From Desulfobacterales bacterium (GTDB lineage: Bacteria > Desulfobacterota > Desulfobacteria > Desulfobacterales > JAQWFD01), in assembly GCA_028704555.1 (NCBI GenBank), contig JAQWFD010000013.1, positions 24,010 through 88,009 on the forward strand: a stretch of DNA of 64,000 nucleotides. The letters run 5' to 3'. Shown here piece after piece: positions 1 through 8,115 of the stretch (position 1 is its first letter; each line of letters opens with the position of its first letter). The notes under the pieces were generated by a model that saw only the letters and a list, made by a program, of their open reading frames with translations, did not search any database and had not been told where the DNA came from. The translations under genes were made by a program, and so were the position numbers.

Positions 1-148
1 TGACATCATTACCGGCGTTGATGGACGGGATATCAAGAGTGTCGATGATGCCCTGAAGATGTATGACAGTCTGAAATCATCTTCAAGCGTTGCGCTCAAA
101 ATCAACCGTAGAGGAAAGGTTCAGACCATAAACTACACCATTCAATAG
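1..148 (+). CDS. gspC: Type II secretion protein GspC, C-terminal fragment (partial)
   Basis: The reading frame is open from base 2 to the TAG at 146-148 and gives the last 48 residues of a protein that starts left of the window. The fragment has the pattern of the end of a PDZ domain: a GVDGRDIKSVDDALKMY stretch, then basic beta strands (VALKI, GKVQTINY). It lies just before gspD and gspE in the usual C-D-E order, which is why I call it GspC, the inner-membrane protein that connects the assembly platform to the secretin. The position and the PDZ-like tail carry the call; a trypsin-like protease PDZ tail would look similar, so identity is inferred from context. Confidence 0.7.
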   Translation, partial: DIITGVDGRDIKSVDDALKMYDSLKSSSSVALKINRRGKVQTINYTIQ

Positions 149-270
149 ACAGAATGTCACAGGATAGATTTACTCATGCATTCCGGGATGAAAAGTCCAT
201 GGATGCTGGGAAGCGAGCATATTTGAATAAAACTTATTTAACTTATACGGAGATCAGACAGTTGAATTCC

Positions 271-2283
271 ATGAAACTATACGCCAAAACTTTAAAACAG
301 ATCCGGTTCTGGATGTGGCTATCGATTGTTGCGATCATAATGACCCACGGCTCGGCGGCCTTTGCCCAAAACCGGTCCGCAGCGCCCGCCGGCTCAACTC
401 CTGCCGCCGCTGCCCAGCGGTTTGTATCGATTGATTTTAACGATGTCGATATCAGCGTATTCATTAAATTTGTCAGTGAGCTGACCGGAAAGAATTTTGT
501 GGTCGATAACCGGGTCAGGGGGAAGGTGACCATTATTTCGCCTACCAAGATATCCGTTGATGAAGCGTACAAGGTGTTTGAATCGGTATTGGAGGTTCAT
601 GGGTTTGCAACGGTGCAGGCCGGTGAAATTACCAAAATCGTTCCGGCGCCGGAGGCCCGGACAAAGAACATTCAAACGCTGATTAAGCAGGATGCCGTTT
701 CTCCCGAGGATAGGGTCGTGACCCGGCTGATTCCGCTGACTTATGCCGATCCGGACGAACTCAAACGTCTGTTTGCCCCCCTGATTTCAAAAAACAGCGT
801 GATGCTGTCCTATCCTCCGACCAACATGCTCATCGTCACGGATGTGTCGTCCAATATCAACCGCCTGCTTCGCATAATGAAAGTGATTGATGTAACCGGC
901 ATCGGGCAGGAGGTTTCCGTTATTCCGCTTGAATACTCGGAGGCGGCTAATCTGGTCAAAGTCCTGACCACGGTGTTTGCGCCGGCCCAAGCGGTCAAAA
1001 AGGGGATATCGGAAACGGAAATAAGGTTTGTCGCTGACGAGCGCACCAATACGATTGTGCTCAAGGCCAGCGAAGTAGATTCTGCAAGGGTCAAATCGCT
1101 CATCACAATGCTGGATAAGGAAACCCCTCGGGGTACGGAAAAAATCCGGGTTTATTACCTGGAAAACGCCATAGCCGAAGATCTGGCCGAAGTGCTCCAG
1201 GATCTTCCCACGAAAAAAAGCGCGGATACCAAGGGCAAACCGACAACCCCGGTGGTGTCCGAAAATGTCCGGATCAGTGCGGATAAAGCCACCAACAGCC
1301 TGATCATCATGGCAGAAAAGGAAGACTATCAGGTGCTTGAGGAGGTGATCAAAAAACTCGATATACCGAGGGCCATGGTTTATATTGAATCGTTGATCAT
1401 GGAAGTCAATATGGATAAGAGTTTTGATGTCGGTACCGATTGGCGGGTATTGGCTGATACAACAGTCAATGGTGGCTCTGGCGTTTCAGGTGGCGGATTT
1501 GGTTCTGTTGATGTCACAGATTTGTCAACAGCCGATGGGTTCTCGTTGGGAATCGTAAGCGGGGCGCTTGATATCGTCGTTGATGGTGTATCTGTTACCC
1601 TTCCTAATATCGGAGCGATTATAAATGCGTTTAAATCTGACACTGATGTCAATATCTTGTCAACACCACAAGTTTTGACAACAGATCATGAGGAGGCGAC
1701 CATCATTATCGGCAAGAACATACCGTATCAGACCCAGTCGGCGGCTGACAGTGGCGTTGAAACTTACAGCTCATATGAATACAAAGATGTCGGTATCACG
1801 CTGAAGATTACCCCGCATATCACCAAGGATCGGTTTGTCCGTCTCGTTATATCTCAGGAAGTTACCAAGTTGGTTTCTGATATCAGCACCTCAGATCGCC
1901 CCACGACGTTAAAACGGACCGTTGACACGACGGTCATTGTCCAGGACAAAAATACGGTTGTTATCGGCGGCCTGATTGACGATTCCGTCAGCAATACCAC
2001 CGATACAGTGCCATGCCTCGGGCAGATCCCCCTGTTGGGATGGGCCTTTAAATCCATGTCAAACACAAGAGAGAAAACCAACCTGTATGTGTTTCTGACG
2101 CCGCATGTCATCAAAAATCCTGCTGAAGCCCGTGAAATATATTTAAATAAGAAAGAGCAGATCGATAAATTGCAAGAGGGTCAGATCAAGATGTACAGGG
2201 AAAAGAATGAACCTGACCCGGATCAGATGCAGCCGGATGCAGCAGCGCCCGAAAGTTTACCGTCTGAAACGACGGCACAATGA
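271..2283 (+). CDS. gspD: Type II secretion outer-membrane secretin GspD
   Basis: Outer-membrane secretin that forms the exit channel of the type II secretion system. I start it at the ATG at 271 because an N-terminal signal peptide follows at once (basic KLYAKTLKQIRF, hydrophobic core, AFAQ cleavage-like site); the frame stays open upstream to 154 but that stretch has no secretin character. After cleavage comes an N0 domain (FVSIDFNDVDISVFIKFVSE), then N1-N3 repeats, and the C-terminal secretin domain with VPCLGQIPLLGWAFKS. The product of about 670 aa is typical for GspD. A Gly/Ser-rich loop near residues 435-450 sits in the usual N3/secretin linker. A charged tail rich in E, P and Q ends the protein, and no pilotin binding site can be judged. 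It follows gspC by about 120 bp and precedes gspE. Confidence 0.95.
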   Translation: MKLYAKTLKQIRFWMWLSIVAIIMTHGSAAFAQNRSAAPAGSTPAAAAQRFVSIDFNDVDISVFIKFVSELTGKNFVVDNRVRGKVTIISPTKISVDEAYKVFESVLEVHGFATVQAGEITKIVPAPEARTKNIQTLIKQDAVSPEDRVVTRLIPLTYADPDELKRLFAPLISKNSVMLSYPPTNMLIVTDVSSNINRLLRIMKVIDVTGIGQEVSVIPLEYSEAANLVKVLTTVFAPAQAVKKGISETEIRFVADERTNTIVLKASEVDSARVKSLITMLDKETPRGTEKIRVYYLENAIAEDLAEVLQDLPTKKSADTKGKPTTPVVSENVRISADKATNSLIIMAEKEDYQVLEEVIKKLDIPRAMVYIESLIMEVNMDKSFDVGTDWRVLADTTVNGGSGVSGGGFGSVDVTDLSTADGFSLGIVSGALDIVVDGVSVTLPNIGAIINAFKSDTDVNILSTPQVLTTDHEEATIIIGKNIPYQTQSAADSGVETYSSYEYKDVGITLKITPHITKDRFVRLVISQEVTKLVSDISTSDRPTTLKRTVDTTVIVQDKNTVVIGGLIDDSVSNTTDTVPCLGQIPLLGWAFKSMSNTREKTNLYVFLTPHVIKNPAEAREIYLNKKEQIDKLQEGQIKMYREKNEPDPDQMQPDAAAPESLPSETTAQ

Positions 2284-2380
2284 TCGACCCGCCGGGCGAG
2301 TTATCCCTTTGGATATTTTGTGTGGGGCATCGGCCAATGATATCCAATCCACATTCAAGTGAAATTAACTGCATATAGGT

Positions 2381-4123
2381 ATGAGAAAACATCTTACACA
2401 GATACTTAAAGACAACTTCAATGTTGCGGACACTGATCTGGATATGATCGGCCAGATTGCGGCTGAACGCAAAACTTCTCCCGGAGAGTTGCTGGTTCAG
2501 AAAAAAATTATTACCGAGGCCCAGTTGCTTGAAGCGTTCAGTATTCAGTACGGGATTCCCTTCTGGCCTGATTTGCCTCTGGATAACATCGCCATTGTAT
2601 TTACGCAGAAAGTCCCGATTCAGTTTCTGAAAAAATATGTGATGATTCCGCTGCTCATCGATACACAGAAGCAGAAGCCGGATCCGGAACAGACGTCCGA
2701 TCGGCAAAATGAAATTGATCGCTGCCTGATTGCCATTCACCATCCAGGCTGTTTTCAGGCCATGGATGATCTGGTCAGTATCCTCGGACTCAGGGACTAC
2801 AAGATTGTATTTTCCACAAAAGACTCGATACTGTCGGCCATCAATTTATCTTATGATCTGAGCAGGGATTCGGCCGAGCAGCTGGTTCAGGACATGGAAG
2901 AAAGCAGCTCCATGGTCATCAGTGATATCGAGGATACCGCTGATCTGCTGGACGATACGAGCGATGCGCCGATTATCAAACTGGTCAATCATATCCTTTC
3001 TCAATCCATCAAGGCCCGTGCCAGTGATATTCATATCGAGTCCTACCAGGACAGTTTCAAGGTCCGTTACCGGGTTGACGGCATTTTGTATGACTTGATC
3101 ACGCCTCCGAAATGGATTCAGCCGGCGCTGATATCCCGAATCAAGGTGATGGGCAAAATGAACATCGCCGAAAAACGGCTGCCTCAGGATGGGCGCCTGG
3201 AGGTGAGAATCGGGGAGCAGAGCATCGATGTGCGGATTTCGACGATCCCCACCGCATTCGGGGAACGGGTGGTACTCAGGCTGTTGAATAAAACGGCGTC
3301 GCTGCTGTCTTTGTCCGATATCGGTCTCAGTCCGGATCGGCTCAGCCAGCTCAATGACCTGGTCCGGTCTCCCTACGGTATCATCCTGGTGACCGGACCG
3401 ACCGGAAGCGGGAAAACCACCACGCTGTACGGCGTTCTGTCATCCATCAACAGCCCGGATATCAATATAATTACCATTGAAGATCCCATCGAATACCAGA
3501 TCAATGGCATCAGCCAGATTCAGGTCAAACCCAAGATCGGCCTGACGTTTTCCACAGGGCTTCGATCGATCGTGCGGCAGGATCCGGACGTTTTACTTAT
3601 CGGTGAGATACGGGACAAGGAAACTGCAGAGATTGCCGTTCAATCGGCTTTAACCGGCCATCTTGTGTTTTCCACACTTCATACCAATGATTCGGCCAGT
3701 GCCATCACCCGTCTGGTGGACATCGGGGTCGAACCGTTTTTGATTTCCTCGTCGGTGATCGCTGTTGTGGCCCAGAGACTGATCCGGGTTCTGTGTCCGG
3801 AGTGCCGGCAGCCTTATACACCGGATGATCAGGCCCTTGAAACGATCGGGATCTCACCGGATCAGCTTCGGGATCATCGTCTGTATCAGGCCAGAGGGTG
3901 CGAAAAATGTTTTCATACAGGGTATCGGGGACGGGTGGGGATTTTTGAAATCATGGTTCTGAACAGCCAGTTAAAGAGTGTCATCCTGAAGACCTTTGAT
4001 TCAAACATGATCAAACAGGAAGCGCTCGCCAACCGGATGATCACCCTCAGGCAGGACGGGGTTCAGAAGGTTCTCAATGGGGTATCCACGATTGAGGAAA
4101 TCCTCAGGGTTACCCAGACATAA
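2381..4123 (+). CDS. gspE: Type II secretion ATPase GspE
   Basis: Cytoplasmic hexameric ATPase that powers pseudopilus assembly. The 580-aa protein has an N-terminal MshE/GspE_N-like domain (about 1-150), a linker, and a C-terminal secretion ATPase domain with Walker A GPTGSGKTTT, the Asp box ITIEDPIEYQ, Walker B LLIGEIRDKETAEI and the His box LVFSTLHTND. A zinc-binding tetracysteine insert is present as CPEC followed by CEKC about 40 residues later, which is characteristic of GspE/PilB-type enzymes. It starts 97 bp after gspD and is followed 21 bp later by a yidD-like gene, so it is probably cotranscribed. A type IV pilus PilB is the alternative, but gspC and gspD next door favour GspE. Confidence 0.95.
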   Translation: MRKHLTQILKDNFNVADTDLDMIGQIAAERKTSPGELLVQKKIITEAQLLEAFSIQYGIPFWPDLPLDNIAIVFTQKVPIQFLKKYVMIPLLIDTQKQKPDPEQTSDRQNEIDRCLIAIHHPGCFQAMDDLVSILGLRDYKIVFSTKDSILSAINLSYDLSRDSAEQLVQDMEESSSMVISDIEDTADLLDDTSDAPIIKLVNHILSQSIKARASDIHIESYQDSFKVRYRVDGILYDLITPPKWIQPALISRIKVMGKMNIAEKRLPQDGRLEVRIGEQSIDVRISTIPTAFGERVVLRLLNKTASLLSLSDIGLSPDRLSQLNDLVRSPYGIILVTGPTGSGKTTTLYGVLSSINSPDINIITIEDPIEYQINGISQIQVKPKIGLTFSTGLRSIVRQDPDVLLIGEIRDKETAEIAVQSALTGHLVFSTLHTNDSASAITRLVDIGVEPFLISSSVIAVVAQRLIRVLCPECRQPYTPDDQALETIGISPDQLRDHRLYQARGCEKCFHTGYRGRVGIFEIMVLNSQLKSVILKTFDSNMIKQEALANRMITLRQDGVQKVLNGVSTIEEILRVTQT

Positions 4124-4144
4124 CCGTAAAACGAAGCATATCAG

Positions 4145-4564
4145 GTGAAACGTATCAGCATATATTGTGTCGCAGCCGTATGGGTGTGCAGCCTGCTTAT
4201 ATCGCCTGTGCCTGTGGCGGCGGATGACCGGCAACGGGAGATGGGCCTGACTGTAATGGCCGATATGGCCGCCGGAACGTTGCGTTCATCGGAACGGTCG
4301 CTTCCGGTCGTTCTGAAGCCGGTCCAGTGGTTCAGTACTTATATTTCAAGGGCTGATGGGGATCGATGCGCCATGTATCCCACATGCTCGCAATATGCCA
4401 TGGAATCGGTGAAACGCCATGGCATGTTCATGGGATGGATCATGACGTGTGACCGGCTCATGCGATGCGGCCGGGATGAACTCCGGCGTTCGCCATTGGT
4501 CGAGGTCAATGGCCGGACCCGATGCTATGACCCTGTTGAACAAAATGATTTCTGGTGGAAATAA
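4145..4564 (+). CDS. YidD-like protein with an N-terminal signal sequence
   Basis: A 139-aa protein with the YidD domain core YPTCSQYAMESVKRHG and further Cys and Arg residues (MTCDRLMRCG). Classical YidD is a short (about 70-85 aa) membrane-associated helper of YidC-dependent insertion. Here the domain is preceded by a hydrophobic N-terminus ending in VPVAADD that looks like a cleavable signal peptide, and by a further 40 residues, so this version may act in the periplasm. The start is a GTG at 4145. It sits 21 bp after gspE and 3 bp before a secreted TPR protein, which suggests one operon. Its role in secretion is unknown. I am sure of the domain and unsure of the function. Confidence 0.8.
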   Translation: MKRISIYCVAAVWVCSLLISPVPVAADDRQREMGLTVMADMAAGTLRSSERSLPVVLKPVQWFSTYISRADGDRCAMYPTCSQYAMESVKRHGMFMGWIMTCDRLMRCGRDELRRSPLVEVNGRTRCYDPVEQNDFWWK

Positions 4565-4567
4565 GAG

Positions 4568-5506
4568 ATGTTTAAGTTGCTTCAACGATGGTGCCGGTTA
4601 TCCATATGGGTGGTTGTCCTGATGATGATGGCCGGTTTTGATTCCCATGCCGCATCCGTGATTGAACTGGATGCGGACCGGCAGTATGACTATGCCCGGC
4701 ACTGTTATTCGACGGGTGATTTTTTTCGATCGGTTCAGGAATTCGAGCGGTTTGTATATTTTTTCCCGGAAGATGGCCGGGTGGAACAGGCCAGGTATCA
4801 GATCGGGATGTCCTATTTTAACGGGAACCGGTTCAGGGATGCGATCAAGGCATTTGAAGAACTGATTCGAACTTTTGAAAATACCGATTTTTCGATTCGT
4901 TCCTATGTCATGCTCAGCCGGTGCCATGAATTGCTCCATGATCCGGGACAGGCCGTTATCGTCCTTCAGAATCTGCTGGCACTTTTTGAAGATCCGATAG
5001 TCAGGGATGAGGCCCACTACCGGATCGGATGGATTTACCTTCAAACGGGTGACTGGGAAAAGGCCCGCCGGCATTTTGACCTGATCAGTCCTGCGGCAGC
5101 CGATACTTATCGGCTTAAACGCCTTTCATCAGAATTGGGCAAAAGCAGTCAGATTAAACAAAAAAATCCGCATCTGGCAGGCGCCCTGTCTGTTATTCCC
5201 GGGGCAGGATTCGCGTATTGTGAACGTTATTATGACGCGGTAACGGCCTTCTTACTCAATGCCGGTTTGATTTTTGCGGCCTTTGAGGCCTTTGATGATG
5301 AAAACTATGGCCTGGGAGGAGTTATTTCTTTTGTTGAACTCGGGTTTTATGGCGGAAATATCTACGGAGCGGTCTCCAGCGCTCATAAATACAATCAGGC
5401 GCAGGACCGGCGGTTTATCGAAACGATAAAGGAAACGGCCGGAATTACGCTTGGCGCAGTTCCGGGGAGCCGGAATGTCGCATTTTCCTTTAATTGTCGT
5501 TTCTGA
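4568..5506 (+). CDS. Secreted tetratricopeptide-repeat protein
   Basis: A 312-aa protein with an N-terminal signal peptide (hydrophobic WVVVLMMMAGF, then SHAAS). Residues about 35-180 form TPR-like helix pairs of the outer-membrane lipoprotein assembly kind (YDYARHCYSTGDFFRSVQEF, ARYQIGMSYFNGNRFRDAIKAF, AHYRIGWIYLQTGDWEKARRHF). The C-terminal third is hydrophobic and glycine-rich (GALSVIPGAGFAYCERYYDA and following), suggesting two or three membrane-interacting segments. It starts 3 bp after the YidD-like gene. The pairing suggests an envelope protein-assembly function, but I do not recognise a named family and no enzyme motif is visible. Confidence 0.75.
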   Translation: MFKLLQRWCRLSIWVVVLMMMAGFDSHAASVIELDADRQYDYARHCYSTGDFFRSVQEFERFVYFFPEDGRVEQARYQIGMSYFNGNRFRDAIKAFEELIRTFENTDFSIRSYVMLSRCHELLHDPGQAVIVLQNLLALFEDPIVRDEAHYRIGWIYLQTGDWEKARRHFDLISPAAADTYRLKRLSSELGKSSQIKQKNPHLAGALSVIPGAGFAYCERYYDAVTAFLLNAGLIFAAFEAFDDENYGLGGVISFVELGFYGGNIYGAVSSAHKYNQAQDRRFIETIKETAGITLGAVPGSRNVAFSFNCRF

Positions 5507-5614
5507 AAAAAGAATCGTTAAAACAGGAAGATTCACCGCAGCGTGCATTGATCGACGCCATACAGCGATTCAAACTTTGATTGTCTGCATCTTTTCGGTA
5601 AAAAGGGTATCAGG

Positions 5615-8011
5615 TTATGGAAACAGGATATGACGGATCTGCTCGTCCAGATATTCCAGCTTGAACGGTTTTTGAATAAATCCGTTGCATCCGTCTTTCA
5701 TTAAACCTTCAACGATATGATCGCGGCTGTAGCCGCTTGCAAGAAGGACCTTTACTTCCGGATCGACGGATTTCAGCCGGGCGTATGTCTCCCGCCCACC
5801 CATAACGGGCATGATAATATCCAGAATGACTAAATCAATCCTGCTCAGGTGTTCCCGGTAAAGCGTTACCGCTTCTTTTCCGCTGCTTGCAGTCATTACC
5901 TGATACCCCAGTTTGGTTAAAAGTTCTGAGCCGACATCGGTAATCAGATACTCATCATCAACCAGCATAATGGTTCTGGTCTCCTCCGGGTGGTGGTCAT
6001 CCGGGAGCGATTTGGGTTCGGTTTTCGATTTGACCGCCGGCAGATAGATGTTGAAAAGAGCTCCTTTCCCCACTTCACTCTGCACTTCGATAAGCCCGCC
6101 GTGATTTCTGATGATCCCATAGGAAGAGGCCAGGCCCAGACCGGTTCCTTTCCCGTTGGGTTTTGTCGTAAAAAACGGATCAAATATTTTGGAGTGAAGC
6201 TCTTTTCGGATGCCGGTGCCGGTATCTTTTACGGAAATTTTTACATAGTTTCCCGGTTCCAGCCCTAACGGCCGGATCTGATGGGCTGAAAAGCTGATAT
6301 TCTGCGTCTGAACGTACAGATCTCCTTCTGTCGCCATGGCCTGCCAGGCATTAAGATACAAATTGAGCAGCACCTGTTCAATTTGTCCGGCATCGACTTC
6401 TGTTTTCCAGATGCTGTGCTGGTAGGTGGTGTGAATGTTCACTTCCTTTCGGGTCTGGCTGAACATATTGAGACTTCGTTTGATCAGCACATTGAGGTCT
6501 GTTTTTTCCAGTTCCTGCTGCTTCGTCTGTGCGAAGTCCAGAATCTGGCGCGTGAGATTGGCGCCTTTTTCCACGTGCTGCTCAATAAATTTGAGTCGTT
6601 TATAATGAGGATGGCTGGGGCTGATATCCAGCAGCATCAATGTGGTGTAGCCTTGAACCCCCATCAGCAGGTTGTTGAAATCATGGGCAATGCCGCCGGC
6701 CAGAGTGCCGATGGCGTTCATTTTCTGAGATTCCTGGAGTTGGCGTTGAAGTTGCTCACGTTCCGTTACATCTTTGATGAGACCCTGAAACACGATTTTT
6801 CCCTCAAATTTCACAAGCGATGTTGACACTTCTATCCGCAGTCTGGAGCCGTTTTTACGAATCGTATTGATGACCTCATGATTGTCTGCGGGGGTTTCAT
6901 CGTTAACCCATCTTTCGATATCGCGATGAATCGGGACATGATCCTCCGGTGAGATCACATCCCAAATGGTCAGTTTGAGAGACTCCTCCATCGTATAACC
7001 GTAAAGATCGCAGAACATCTGATTTAGTTTCAAAAACTGTCCGGAGGGTAATTCGAACATGAAAAACCCGTCCATGGTGGATTCCACGAGTGTCCGGTAG
7101 CATGTTTCGCTCTGCTTCAGCCGCTCTTCAGCCTGTTTGCGTTCCGTGATATTGATCAGGGTGGCCACGCATCGTTTTGTGTGAGCAATGATATTGACTC
7201 TATATAAAATATGTTTGATCTGACCGGTCTTGTCAGTGAGTCTGAACTCCTGTGGAGGGGGTGGCTGATCGGGTGGCTGTTGTCGTTCAGATAAATATTT
7301 TTTTATCGGGTCCAGATCGTCGTCGGCGATAAAATCGGGCCAGGTTTTTTCCCCTTCGATTTCTTCTTTCGAAAACCGGGTCAGGCGTTCAAATTCGGAA
7401 TTGACCATTGAAATGCTCATATCATCTTCGAAAATGGCCATGGCGGCACCTGAGGCTTCAAAGGCTCTGAGGCGGTCGTCCGCCTGTGCCTCCGTCATCG
7501 CGGCGCAAATCCGTCCGGGCATGGTTTCCAGTACCATGGCCAAACCGATCATGATCTCACAGGTATCTATGACCGGATAATGGGTTTCGCTTATCAAACG
7601 GGGCTGGCCGTTGATTTCAAAAGAGATGTATTTTTTGACAGGAGGGCGGTGCCGGGCATCGACGATATCCCGGACAAGGTCCTTGAAGTGATCGCAGCCG
7701 GGCGGGTCGGCAAAAGGCCTAATGTCGGTTAAGCGCTTTCCGACGGTGTTATCCTGTTCCAGTCCGCATAAAGACAGGGCATGTGTATTCATAAACCGGA
7801 CACAACCGTTTAAATCAATGATGACAAGCCCCATGTCAAGGCAGTTGAACACTGCATCAGGCGGAATGGGTTTTGTGCCGGGCCCCTCCGTTTCCGGTAA
7901 AGCGCGCTTCCGGGCAGGATGATATTTCATCAGAAATGCGACAGTTATCAGTGCTACCGCTGCACCGGATACCACACTGAAAAACGAAATAATAAACGCG
8001 TTAGTCATCAT
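5615..8011 (-). CDS. Hybrid histidine kinase with three PAS domains and a receiver
   Basis: A 798-aa membrane-anchored hybrid sensor kinase. One transmembrane helix lies at residues 5-28. Three PAS-type sensor domains follow (about 52-165, 180-290 and 300-418), the third ending in the usual DVTERE link. The phosphoacceptor His443 lies in GGIAHDFNNLL, the nitrogen-regulation type of kinase core. The ATPase domain has VKDTGTGI, FDPFFTTK and GKGTGLGLA. A C-terminal receiver (about 679-798) carries DD685-686 and phosphoacceptor Asp731 in VILDIIMP, so phosphate can be passed internally. No periplasmic domain of any size is present, so the signal is probably cytoplasmic. There is no partner regulator next to it, so the target is unknown. 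It lies convergent to the gsp-yidD-TPR operon. Confidence 0.93.
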   Translation of the reverse strand: MMTNAFIISFFSVVSGAAVALITVAFLMKYHPARKRALPETEGPGTKPIPPDAVFNCLDMGLVIIDLNGCVRFMNTHALSLCGLEQDNTVGKRLTDIRPFADPPGCDHFKDLVRDIVDARHRPPVKKYISFEINGQPRLISETHYPVIDTCEIMIGLAMVLETMPGRICAAMTEAQADDRLRAFEASGAAMAIFEDDMSISMVNSEFERLTRFSKEEIEGEKTWPDFIADDDLDPIKKYLSERQQPPDQPPPPQEFRLTDKTGQIKHILYRVNIIAHTKRCVATLINITERKQAEERLKQSETCYRTLVESTMDGFFMFELPSGQFLKLNQMFCDLYGYTMEESLKLTIWDVISPEDHVPIHRDIERWVNDETPADNHEVINTIRKNGSRLRIEVSTSLVKFEGKIVFQGLIKDVTEREQLQRQLQESQKMNAIGTLAGGIAHDFNNLLMGVQGYTTLMLLDISPSHPHYKRLKFIEQHVEKGANLTRQILDFAQTKQQELEKTDLNVLIKRSLNMFSQTRKEVNIHTTYQHSIWKTEVDAGQIEQVLLNLYLNAWQAMATEGDLYVQTQNISFSAHQIRPLGLEPGNYVKISVKDTGTGIRKELHSKIFDPFFTTKPNGKGTGLGLASSYGIIRNHGGLIEVQSEVGKGALFNIYLPAVKSKTEPKSLPDDHHPEETRTIMLVDDEYLITDVGSELLTKLGYQVMTASSGKEAVTLYREHLSRIDLVILDIIMPVMGGRETYARLKSVDPEVKVLLASGYSRDHIVEGLMKDGCNGFIQKPFKLEYLDEQIRHILFP

Positions 8012-8115
8012 GGGTCTACTCTGATTCCTGTATGGTTTTATGGTATAGAGATTGCCTTAAACGAAGTGCTCCTCAAGCGATAGTGCTCCTGAGTCCGCCT
8101 GCAGGGCGCTTGCTT
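8012..8115. repeat. REP-like intergenic repeat, copy A
   Basis: This short gap between the histidine kinase and ftsK contains, at about 8055-8110, a sequence that recurs at about 34712-34757: TAAACGAAG, then an AGTGCTCCT/AGCGCTCCT block, then AGTCCGCC and GCAGGGCGCT. The GCTCCT...AGGGCGCT part can fold into a short hairpin. It appears to be a dispersed intergenic repeat and not part of either gene. Confidence 0.5.
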
